Source of the DNA: Flavobacteriales bacterium
Lineage (GTDB): Bacteria; Bacteroidota; Bacteroidia; Flavobacteriales; Parvicellaceae
Length of the DNA stretch: 13,492 nucleotides
Direction of reading: 5' to 3'
Assembly (NCBI GenBank): GCA_014239715.1
Contig: JAAZYJ010000208.1
Coordinates: 1 to 13,492, forward strand
A program made the translations under genes and the position numbers. The stretch's first letter is position 1. Each line of letters starts with the position of its first letter. Shown in pieces: positions 7,200 through 13,492 of the stretch. Under the pieces are notes generated by a model that was not told the DNA's origin, did not search any database, and was given only the letters and a program-made list of their open reading frames with translations.

Positions 7200-9975
7200 G
7201 CCAATTAGAACCGGTGTCCATCTCCACTGTCAAAGGAACATCAATGTTAACCGCATTTTCCATATGATGCTTCACCAGACCCTTAAGTTTAGTCAATTCA
7301 GGATTATATACATCAAATACAAGCTCATCGTGTACTTGAAGAATCATATTTGATTTGAGCTTTTCCTTCTCCATTGCAGCGTCAATATTGATCATGGCAA
7401 TTTTAATGATATCTGCCGCCGACCCTTGTATTGGGGCATTAATGGCATTTCGTTCAGCAAACCCTCTAACAATAGCATTAGATGAATTGATGTCCTTTAA
7501 GTATCTCTTTCTATTCCTGATGGTTTGTACGTATCCGTTCTTTCTGGCAAAATCAATACATTCATCCATGTATTCCTTTACTCTGGAATACGTTTCGAAA
7601 TAACTGTCAATAATAAATTTTGCCTCTTTGCGCGGGATGTTAAGCCTCTGCGAGAGTCCGAAGGCGCTTATTCCATAAATGATTCCGAAATTCACCATTT
7701 TCGCCGTGGATCGCTGATCTCTTGTTACTTGATCAATGTCAATGTTGAAGACATTAGCTGCGGTAACCGAGTGGATGTCTGTTCCTGATCTAAAGGCACT
7801 GATCATGTCTGGGTCCTGACTAAGAGCAGCGATTATTCTTAGCTCTATTTGAGAATAGTCGGCGGCAAGTAATATATGTTGATCGTTTTTTGGAATAAAT
7901 GCTTTTCTGATTTCTCTGCCTTTCTCTGTTCGAATTGGGATGTTTTGAAGATTTGGATTATTCGAGCTTAACCTGCCTGTTGCCGCAACAGTTTGCATGT
8001 AATTAGTGTGGATTCTACCCGATTTTGAGTTGACCATAGCCGGGAGTGCATTCACGTAGGTAGATTTTAATTTTTTCAAGGAACGATAGTCGAGTATCAC
8101 TTGGATGATGGGGTGCTTTGAAACTAATTTGAGCAGGGTTTCTTCATTTGTTTGGTATTGACCAGTTTTAGTTTTTTTTGCTTTGTCGGTTATTTTAAGG
8201 TGATCAAAAAGAACCTCGCCAAGCTGTTTCGGAGAATCCAGGTTAAAATCTACCTGGGAGTGTTTCAGAATGGTCTCTTTGAGAGTAATTAGCGATCCAT
8301 CTAGTTCCTCGGAGAATGCAGACAATACTTCGATATCCAAATTAACTCCATGCATTTCCATTTTTGCAAGTACTTTGGAAAGTGGAATTTCAATGTCGTT
8401 AAAAAGAGCCTCGTTATCGCTTTCCTTGAGTTTTGAAGCAAAAATTTCTTTTAGCTGAAGCGTTATGTCGGCATCTTCAGCGGCGTAATTGAGCACTTCC
8501 TTCGGCTCAAGCTCTCTCATACTGCGTTGATTCTTGCCTTTTTTCCCGATCAATGATTCTATTGGTATTGTTTTGTACTCCAGATAGTTTTCGGCCAACA
8601 GGTCCATGCCATGCTTCATGTCGGGCTGAAACAAGTAATGGGCGATCATTGTGTCGAAAAGAGGACCCTTAACTTCTATTCCATATCTCTTGAGTATGGT
8701 CAGGTCATATTTAATGTTCTGTGCAACTTTTTCAATCGACTCGTTTACAAACAGGGATGAAAACTCTGCTACAACTTTTTCTGCTTCGTGATGCTCGTTT
8801 GGAACAGGGACATAGAACCCCTCACTTTTTTTTGTTGAAAAACAGAGCCCAACAAGTTCTGCTGTATGCTGATCAACTCCTGTAGTTTCAGTATCGAAAC
8901 TGATCGATTTTGACGCGTTTAAAAGGGCTATCAATTTTGCCCTTTTTTCTTCGGAGTCGACCAATTGATAATTAGGCTTAACATCCTCAATTGTTTTCAG
9001 CTTTAGCTCGACACTACTGTCTTCGTCCGAGACTGAGCTGAACAGGTCCATTTGGGTTCCGGCCGATGAAGGATTATCTACAGGAGGTGTGCTTTCTCCC
9101 AGTACTCTTTTAGCAAGGTTTCTGAATTCAAGCTCGTTGAATAGGGATAGAATTTTTTCTTTGTCAGGCTCCTCGACCTTACACATTTGATCGTCAAGTT
9201 CAATCGGAGCGTCCAATATAATGGTAGCTAATTTTTTTGATAATAGTCCCTGTTCTGCGAAATTGATCACGTTCTCCTGTTGCTTTCCTTTTAGTTCATG
9301 AGCATTGGCGATCAGATTCTCTACGCTTCCGTATTGGCCAATCAGCTTCTTAGAAGTTTTCTCTCCGATCCCGGGTATACCCGGAATATTATCTACTGAG
9401 TCACCCCAGAGTCCTAGGATATCAATTACTTTAATCGGATCGTCAACTTCAAATCGTTCACAGATTTCGGGAACACCCCACTTCTCTGCAGGGTTTCCCC
9501 CTCTACCTGGTCTGTACATAAAAATGTTTTCAGAAACCAGCTGGGCGAAGTCCTTGTCGGGAGTCATCATGTAGGTAATAAACCCTCTTTTTTCCGCTTT
9601 TTTTGCAAGGGTTCCGATGAGGTCGTCTGCTTCATACCCGTCAAGCATAAAAGTCGGAATATTAAAAGCCTCAATTAACTTTTTTACGTATGGAATTGCT
9701 TTCCTGAGATCTTCAGGCATTTCTTCTCGATTAGCTTTATATGCTGAATACTCCAGCTCTCGGGTAGTGACCGCAGGGGCATCAAAAACAACAGCAATAT
9801 GAGAGGGGTTTTCTTTTCTCATCACCTCAAGTAGCGTGTTGCAGAATCCGAAAACTGCAGAAGTGTTGAGTCCTTTTGAATTGATCCTGGGGTTCTTGAT
9901 AAAAGCGAAATGTGCTCTGTATATTAGAGCAAAAGCATCAAGTAAGAATAGTTTTTTTTCTTCGGGCATGGGCAT
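7186..9975 (-). CDS. polA: DNA polymerase I with intact 5' nuclease, proofreading and polymerase domains
   Basis: A 929-residue cytosolic repair and lagging-strand polymerase, matching E. coli Pol I (928) in length. The 5' nuclease domain (about 8-290) shows FLLDAFALIYR with D13, GYEADDLIG (113-121), TPDKDF (138-143), GDSVDNIPGIPGIGEKT (191-207) and a helix-hairpin-helix region. The 3'-5' exonuclease domain (about 335-520) keeps the metal-binding residues: D361 and E363 in DTETTG, D424 in NIKYD, and Y497/D501 in YAAED, so proofreading should be active, unlike Taq polymerase. The polymerase domain (about 525-929) has motif A DYSQIELR (D706), motif B RSTAKMVNFGIIYG (R755, K759, F763, Y767) and motif C VHDELVF (H882, D883, E884). 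ATG 9975 and ATG 9969 are both possible starts. The gene begins 25 bp after the stop of the MORN-like gene upstream, with no convincing terminator between, so read-through from that gene is likely. Confidence 0.98.
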   Translation of the reverse strand: MPMPEEKKLFLLDAFALIYRAHFAFIKNPRINSKGLNTSAVFGFCNTLLEVMRKENPSHIAVVFDAPAVTTRELEYSAYKANREEMPEDLRKAIPYVKKLIEAFNIPTFMLDGYEADDLIGTLAKKAEKRGFITYMMTPDKDFAQLVSENIFMYRPGRGGNPAEKWGVPEICERFEVDDPIKVIDILGLWGDSVDNIPGIPGIGEKTSKKLIGQYGSVENLIANAHELKGKQQENVINFAEQGLLSKKLATIILDAPIELDDQMCKVEEPDKEKILSLFNELEFRNLAKRVLGESTPPVDNPSSAGTQMDLFSSVSDEDSSVELKLKTIEDVKPNYQLVDSEEKRAKLIALLNASKSISFDTETTGVDQHTAELVGLCFSTKKSEGFYVPVPNEHHEAEKVVAEFSSLFVNESIEKVAQNIKYDLTILKRYGIEVKGPLFDTMIAHYLFQPDMKHGMDLLAENYLEYKTIPIESLIGKKGKNQRSMRELEPKEVLNYAAEDADITLQLKEIFASKLKESDNEALFNDIEIPLSKVLAKMEMHGVNLDIEVLSAFSEELDGSLITLKETILKHSQVDFNLDSPKQLGEVLFDHLKITDKAKKTKTGQYQTNEETLLKLVSKHPIIQVILDYRSLKKLKSTYVNALPAMVNSKSGRIHTNYMQTVAATGRLSSNNPNLQNIPIRTEKGREIRKAFIPKNDQHILLAADYSQIELRIIAALSQDPDMISAFRSGTDIHSVTAANVFNIDIDQVTRDQRSTAKMVNFGIIYGISAFGLSQRLNIPRKEAKFIIDSYFETYSRVKEYMDECIDFARKNGYVQTIRNRKRYLKDINSSNAIVRGFAERNAINAPIQGSAADIIKIAMINIDAAMEKEKLKSNMILQVHDELVFDVYNPELTKLKGLVKHHMENAVNIDVPLTVEMDTGSNWLEAH

Positions 9976-10000
9976 TATTGTTGAGACCCGAATTTAAGAA

Positions 10001-10903
10001 TTAAAGGTCTTTAATTACTCCATTAGCAACAAACCTGAATTCCTTGTACACTTCAATGTGGTGAATAAGACCGTCTTCATCATAAACATAGTATTCTCCT
10101 TCTTTGAATTTTCCTTTCACAAAGAACCCGTCGTATAAGATATCTCCACCCTCCATGAATATCTTTTGTTTTCCTGGCGGAATAGTCACTGCGGCAATCT
10201 TCTTTCCGTTGATCTGAATATGTGTACCTGGAGGAATATTTGGCGCCAATTTTTGAGGCTCTTTAGGCTCTGGTTCGTCAAAAGGAGGATTTACACGTTC
10301 CTTCTTTTCTGAACTCATAATTTCGCCACTCTCACCATATTCGGTCACTTCTTTCACATCGCCATTTTTGAAGTAACGAGTAGCCGTTCCACTATTAACA
10401 CCTTTCTTTTTAGTCCAAACCAGTTCCGGTTTTCCATTGTCATGGTAATAGGCCTGAGGGCCTTCAGATTGGCCTTTGTCATTGTAATTCTTCTCCATCA
10501 GCAGTTGTCCGTCTACGTTTTTGCGTATATGGTTCCCTACGAGATTCAAACCGCTTTGATTTCCTTGCTCTTCAATTGCTCCTTCTTTGTCGTGATACGT
10601 TGTAAAAGGGCCATTTGGACGCCCTCCTTGATAGGTGATCTCACTCATTAGGTTCCCGCTTGCGTAGAACCTCTTCCACAAACTGTCTTTACGGCCATCT
10701 ATAAACACTCCCACTTCATAAATGTCGTCAGGCTGATAGCCTTTAATGTTTTTGTCTTTACCATAAAATACCCAAAGCCCAGATTTTCTTCCATTTTCAC
10801 CTGGAACATTTGCCTGCTGATCATTGTACATTACCTGTCCAGCGCCGCTGCATACAAACATGACAATAAATGTTGAGGATATGATCCATTTTAAACTATT
10901 CAT
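10001..10903 (-). CDS. Exported MORN-like repeat protein, copy B
   Basis: A 300-residue protein with a Sec signal peptide (hydrophobic to about residue 19, then SGAG before Q23). The body is a run of short repeats with the MORN/YwqK-like pattern of G-x-W-x-x-Y...G-x-x-x...Y: SGLWVFYG, SLWKRFYASGNLMSE, NGPFTTYHDKEG, EGPQAYYHDNGKPE and GTATRYFKNGDVKE. A proline- and acid-rich linker follows (ERVNPPFDEPEPKEP), then a distinct C-terminal domain with EGEYYVYDEDGLIHHIEVYK. Databases often label such repeats as an antitoxin family, but an exported protein with no toxin neighbour makes that role doubtful; a surface or scaffolding role is equally possible. It aligns along its whole length with the protein at 12132-13022 and is clearly its paralogue. 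An inverted repeat lies just upstream of its ATG. PolA follows after 25 bp. Confidence 0.8.
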   Translation of the reverse strand: MNSLKWIISSTFIVMFVCSGAGQVMYNDQQANVPGENGRKSGLWVFYGKDKNIKGYQPDDIYEVGVFIDGRKDSLWKRFYASGNLMSEITYQGGRPNGPFTTYHDKEGAIEEQGNQSGLNLVGNHIRKNVDGQLLMEKNYNDKGQSEGPQAYYHDNGKPELVWTKKKGVNSGTATRYFKNGDVKEVTEYGESGEIMSSEKKERVNPPFDEPEPKEPQKLAPNIPPGTHIQINGKKIAAVTIPPGKQKIFMEGGDILYDGFFVKGKFKEGEYYVYDEDGLIHHIEVYKEFRFVANGVIKDL

Positions 10904-10922
10904 AAATCAGTATTTAACTGGA

Positions 10923-10981
10923 AGAATCGTAAGACAATATGTTTGAATTTGATGCAATTTTATTGGGTGTTTTACGATTCT
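10923..10981. repeat. Perfect 10-bp inverted repeat upstream of MORN-like copy B
   Basis: AGAATCGTAA at 10923-10932 is repeated as its exact reverse complement TTACGATTCT at 10972-10981, separated by 39 bases. The nearer arm lies 19 bp before the ATG of the downstream minus-strand gene (10903), and the AT-rich spacer holds a near-consensus -7 element on the minus strand (TAAAATTG, 10962-10955). The geometry suits a pair of operator half-sites flanking a promoter, or a large stem-loop in the leader of the transcript. No T-run follows either arm, so it is not an ordinary terminator. Confidence 0.5.
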
Positions 10982-11035
10982 ATATTCTTTACGTTTAAAA
11001 GACGGCAAAAGGTACAAAATTTTAATATATCCGAG

Positions 11036-12049
11036 TTATAGTCCTTGATAAATTATTTCCAAACAAACGGTGCCAACGGCACTCATTGTTTGTTTGTCGA
11101 TAATGGAAATGTTATCGTTATGTGTGTGGTGAAAAATTCCGAAATCACTTTTCCCTGGATTGTAATGTATAATGTCAACTACCGGAATTCCAGAAATCTC
11201 ATTCACGTATTTGTGGTCATCTGTAATGCCTCCAATTGCTTTATTAATGAAATAGTTTCCGTAGCCTAGTTTTTGAGCTTTCGACCAAATTGCTTGAACT
11301 ATAGGATTAGCATATTTTAATGAAAAGCCCTCCTTTGGAAAGGTGGCATTACTGGCGGCAACCATATCCAATAAAATTCCGAACTGTGGCTTGTATCCTG
11401 ATATCGGTGGGTTCTTAGCCCAGTACTGCGAGCCAAGACACCACGAATTGTCCATGTCGGAGAGAGCAGTCATGCCTGCTGCAAGTTGAGGTGTTCCGTA
11501 GTCTTCCGCGTCAAAGAAGATCAGATCAACACCCAGCCCAGGATCTGTGGCCATGAGATGCCTTCCAATTTCAAGTAATACTGCAACGCCACTAGCCCCA
11601 TCGTTTGCTCCTTGAATTGGCCCCTGAGGATTGACGGGGTCCCTGTCGGCAATGTGTCTAGTATCCCAGTGTGCACAAAGCATAATTCTTTTGCTTCGTT
11701 GTTTGTAAAACCTTCCGATTATATTTTGTATAGATAGTGCAGAATTTGTGTATGCAATTACCTCCCCTTTCTGGATCATTGTTTCTGCCCCGAAAGATCT
11801 GAGCATGTTTGTTAAATAAACAGCACAGCTATCGTGCGCCGCTGTATTTGGGACTCTGGGGCCAAAGTCAATTTGTTGCTGAACGTACTGGTAGCATGAG
11901 TCCGCATTAAAAGAAGGAGTAGCTATTGCAGGGGAGTTAGTATTGACGTCTGTTTTTACTTCGGTTTGATGGTCTTTATCTCCGGTTTCTTTTTCACCAC
12001 ATGCAAATGCAATCAGAAGTGAACAGAGGCAAATAATTAGTCGGCGCAT
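11036..12049 (-). CDS. Glutaminyl-peptide cyclotransferase (M28 fold), probable lipoprotein
   Basis: A 337-residue M28-family zinc enzyme whose motifs fit the animal-type glutaminyl cyclases better than aminopeptidases. Such enzymes turn N-terminal glutamine into pyroglutamate. Against human QC I match CAHWDTR (H127), GANDGASG with zinc ligand D150, FFDAEDYG with catalytic E182 and zinc ligand D183, ILLDMVAASNATF with D228 (human D248), ITDDHKYVN with D277 (human D305), and FHHTHNDN with zinc ligand H308 (human H330). This alignment is from memory of the human motifs. The N-terminus (MRRLIICLCSLLIAFAC) looks like a lipoprotein signal with a loose lipobox AFAC (C17), followed by a polar linker to about residue 45, so the enzyme probably sits on the periplasmic side of a membrane. 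It lies between two paralogous exported MORN-like genes on the same strand, 82 bp after the first. Glutaminyl cyclase of this type is known from Porphyromonas gingivalis. Confidence 0.85.
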   Translation of the reverse strand: MRRLIICLCSLLIAFACGEKETGDKDHQTEVKTDVNTNSPAIATPSFNADSCYQYVQQQIDFGPRVPNTAAHDSCAVYLTNMLRSFGAETMIQKGEVIAYTNSALSIQNIIGRFYKQRSKRIMLCAHWDTRHIADRDPVNPQGPIQGANDGASGVAVLLEIGRHLMATDPGLGVDLIFFDAEDYGTPQLAAGMTALSDMDNSWCLGSQYWAKNPPISGYKPQFGILLDMVAASNATFPKEGFSLKYANPIVQAIWSKAQKLGYGNYFINKAIGGITDDHKYVNEISGIPVVDIIHYNPGKSDFGIFHHTHNDNISIIDKQTMSAVGTVCLEIIYQGL

Positions 12050-12071
12050 GGATATTTTATTAACGACTACA

Positions 12072-12109
12072 AATTAAACAGAAAAAGGTTGAACCGAAGC
12101 ACAACCTTT
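12072..12109 (-). terminator. Intrinsic terminator with UUCG loop after MORN-like copy A
   Basis: On the minus strand the sequence reads AAAGGTTG, then TGCTTCGGTT, then CAACCTTT (12109-12084), continuing TTCTGTTTAATTT. The arms form a perfect 8-bp stem. Within the loop a C-UUCG-G closes into a very stable tetraloop. The 3' arm runs into a T-rich tail. It lies 23 bp after the stop codon at 12132 and just before the glutaminyl cyclase gene (ATG 12049), so it should separate the two transcripts at least partly. Confidence 0.75.
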
Positions 12110-12131
12110 CCAAATCTATTCTTAATTTTTA

Positions 12132-13022
12132 TTAAAATTCAATTATTCCGTCTGCGGCGTATTTGAAGTTTTTGAAGATTTCAACCTTTTCAATAATTCC
12201 ATCTTTGTCATAGACGTAAAGTTTCCCTTCTTTCATTCTGCCTCCCTCGAAAACTCCGTCCATCCAGATATCTTTGTTGTCATTATACACTTTTCGTCTT
12301 CCATCGGGAATTTCAACAACCTGAACTTCTTTACCATCGTCGTTTATTGTTCCGCTTATTTTTTCACTGGTTTTCACATCCGTTCCTTCTTCCAAATCCA
12401 CCGGGGGATTCACTCTCTCCATCTGATCTCTTGATTTGATCGTGCCGCCCTGCCCATATTCAATAACCTCTTTAATATCACCGTTTGGGTATCTCCTTGT
12501 TGCTACTCCTGTTTCAACGCCAGCTGAAGTTGAAAATTCTAATTCCACAACACCGTTTGGTAAAATGTACTTTTGCTGCCCTTCTGATTGCCCTTTGACA
12601 TTAAAGTTCTTTTCCTGTGCCAATTGGCCATTTTGGTGATACCTTTTAAAGTTTCCCGTTAATGTTTTGCCTCTTTGGTTTCCAGATTCTTCAAGTTTTC
12701 CCATCTCGTCGTAATACGTTCTGAATGTGCCTTTTGCACGTCCATTCACGTAATTCACCTCACTTTGGGTATTTCCGCTAGCAAAGTAGCGTTTCCAGAG
12801 CCCAACTTTTCTGTTGGTTTTGTAATTGCCTTCTTCGTATTTGTCTTCAGGTTTGTAATCCGTCAAGTTTCTCATACTTGCGAAAATTACCCAAGGCCCT
12901 TCCTTTTTGCCGTCAACGGTTTCATTGATCGTGGCACCCTGATACACCATTGACTGTGCATAGAGCCCACTTGTCAGGCCTATCACGATAGACACCATTA
13001 TTGCTTTAAATATTATTTTCAT
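12132..13022 (-). CDS. Exported MORN-like repeat protein, copy A
   Basis: A 296-residue protein with a Sec signal peptide (MKIIFKAIMV... to LYA, then Q23). MORN/YwqK-like repeats follow: EGPWVIFASMRN, VGLWKRYFASGNTQSE, KGTFRTYYDEMGKLEE, TGNFKRYHQNGQLAQE, EGQQKYILPNG and GVATRRYPNGDIKE. A linker beginning MERVNPP leads to a C-terminal domain with EGKLYVYDKDGIIEKVEIFK. Shared stretches with the protein at 10001-10903 include LWKRFYASGN/LWKRYFASGN, the GQSEG, YPNGDIKEV-like and ERVNPP motifs and the last 40 residues, so the two come from one duplication. Function is unknown. A surface or periplasmic role follows from the signal peptide; the antitoxin label often given to this repeat is not supported here. 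A strong terminator follows the gene. In the 201 bp upstream (13023-13223) I found only a poor -7 match (TAATTCTG at 13113-13106) and no -33 partner. Confidence 0.8.
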   Translation of the reverse strand: MKIIFKAIMVSIVIGLTSGLYAQSMVYQGATINETVDGKKEGPWVIFASMRNLTDYKPEDKYEEGNYKTNRKVGLWKRYFASGNTQSEVNYVNGRAKGTFRTYYDEMGKLEESGNQRGKTLTGNFKRYHQNGQLAQEKNFNVKGQSEGQQKYILPNGVVELEFSTSAGVETGVATRRYPNGDIKEVIEYGQGGTIKSRDQMERVNPPVDLEEGTDVKTSEKISGTINDDGKEVQVVEIPDGRRKVYNDNKDIWMDGVFEGGRMKEGKLYVYDKDGIIEKVEIFKNFKYAADGIIEF

Positions 13023-13223
13023 AGCCTAGTAACGGGACTTCCAATTGTAAGGTGGCGGTATTCAGTAGGAATCCATTCTTGCCCGTGATTTGTTTAAATT
13101 TACAACAGAATTATGTTTTTTGCAACCTTTTTTAACATAGAATTTGTATGCGTCGCGAACACAATAAACGTGTAAAATACTAGTATACAGCAAGTTGTGA
13201 TAAAAACAGCTGATTGGAATTAT

Positions 13224-13492
13224 TCAGGACAATTGTAATTTTTCTGACAAATTGGTCAGCATGAGGTTGACAATATCATCCAGATCATATTTATGCCCCC
13301 AATTCCAATCGTATTTTGCCGTTTCATCATCTATACTTTGTGGCCAAGAGCTGGCAATAACGTCTCGAAAATCCGGTTCGAATGAGACTTCAAATTCTGC
13401 TATTTTTTGTCTAATAGCATTGGCAATTTGAATAGGAGTTATGGAAATGCCTCCTAAATTGTAGCTTGACCAAATGGAAATATTTTCTTCAG
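13224..13492 (-). CDS. C-terminal 88 residues of an SDR/NAD-dependent epimerase-type dehydrogenase (L-threonine 3-dehydrogenase-like), truncated by window edge
   Basis: An open frame enters from the right edge and stops at the TGA at 13226-13224. The visible part contains SSYNLGGISITPIQIA, FEPDFRDVIASSWPQSIDD and YDWNWGHKYDLDDIV. These match the C-terminal substrate-binding region that I recall from the Bacteroidota and animal SDR-type L-threonine 3-dehydrogenases (substrate-loop pattern PDFRxxIAxSWPxSIDDxxAxxDWxW). That enzyme oxidises threonine to 2-amino-3-ketobutyrate with NAD in the cytosol. Other extended-SDR sugar epimerases share the fold but not usually the SWPxSIDD stretch. The Rossmann domain and catalytic Tyr-Lys lie outside the window, so activity cannot be judged. 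The next gene downstream on the strand begins about 200 bp later, and I see no good terminator between. Confidence 0.8.
   Translation of the reverse strand, partial: EENISIWSSYNLGGISITPIQIANAIRQKIAEFEVSFEPDFRDVIASSWPQSIDDETAKYDWNWGHKYDLDDIVNLMLTNLSEKLQLS

Noticed and set aside
9999..10016. Palindrome AATTAAAG-AC-CTTTAATT over the stop codon of MORN-like copy B as a terminator
   Set aside because: The 2-base loop forces the inner pairs open, the remaining stem is nearly all A-T, and no T-run follows on the minus strand.
10001..13022. MORN/YwqK-like proteins as the antitoxin half of a toxin-antitoxin system
   Set aside because: Both have Sec signal peptides and no toxin-like gene is adjacent; the antitoxin label comes from family naming rather than from evidence here.
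13180..13192. Palindrome ATACTAGTAT in the region upstream of MORN-like copy A as an operator
   Set aside because: Short and AT-rich, about 160 bp from the gene start, with no promoter element nearby; chance is sufficient.

Overview
The window looks like a Bacteroidota chromosome, probably of the flavobacterial type. Three things point there. A secreted protease ends in a type IX secretion (T9SS) sorting domain. One promoter matches the Bacteroidota consensus TTG-N19-TAnnTTTG. Most start codons have no Shine-Dalgarno sequence, and exported proteins tend to carry glutamine right after the predicted signal peptide. This placement is inference from sequence features, not from a database match.

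Layout. The left third (1-4366) is on the plus strand: a PLP trans-sulfuration enzyme (cystathionine gamma-synthase/lyase family), a single-RCK potassium-channel regulator (KtrA/TrkA-like) 16 bp downstream, and a large T9SS-exported M43 metalloprotease with PKD and jelly-roll-like modules. At about 4.4 kb the strand switches, and everything further right is on the minus strand. Read in the direction of transcription (right to left) it holds: the 3' end of an SDR-family dehydrogenase resembling L-threonine 3-dehydrogenase (cut by the window edge); an exported MORN-like repeat protein followed by a clear intrinsic terminator; a lipoprotein-like glutaminyl cyclase (M28 fold); a second MORN-like protein paralogous to the first; DNA polymerase I; a lipoprotein gene broken by an in-frame TAA right after its lipobox; a small secreted cysteine-containing protein overlapping it by 11 bp; and a class V aminotransferase-like PLP enzyme with a twin-arginine signal.

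How the genes may work together. The clearest functional theme is export. Four proteins here have a Sec signal peptide in which glutamine is a plausible first mature residue, and the window also encodes the enzyme that would cyclise such a glutamine to pyroglutamate. The two MORN-like paralogues flank that cyclase gene. The lipoprotein/small secreted protein pair looks like a co-translated two-gene unit of unknown function, but its first gene carries a nonsense codon in this sequence. PolA and the metabolic genes are ordinary housekeeping functions.

I found no rRNA, tRNA, CRISPR array, insertion sequence or phage gene, and no gene-free stretch longer than about 200 bp. The most unusual items are the interrupted lipoprotein, the glutaminyl cyclase with its candidate substrates, the duplicated MORN-like genes, and a perfect 10-bp inverted repeat upstream of one of them.
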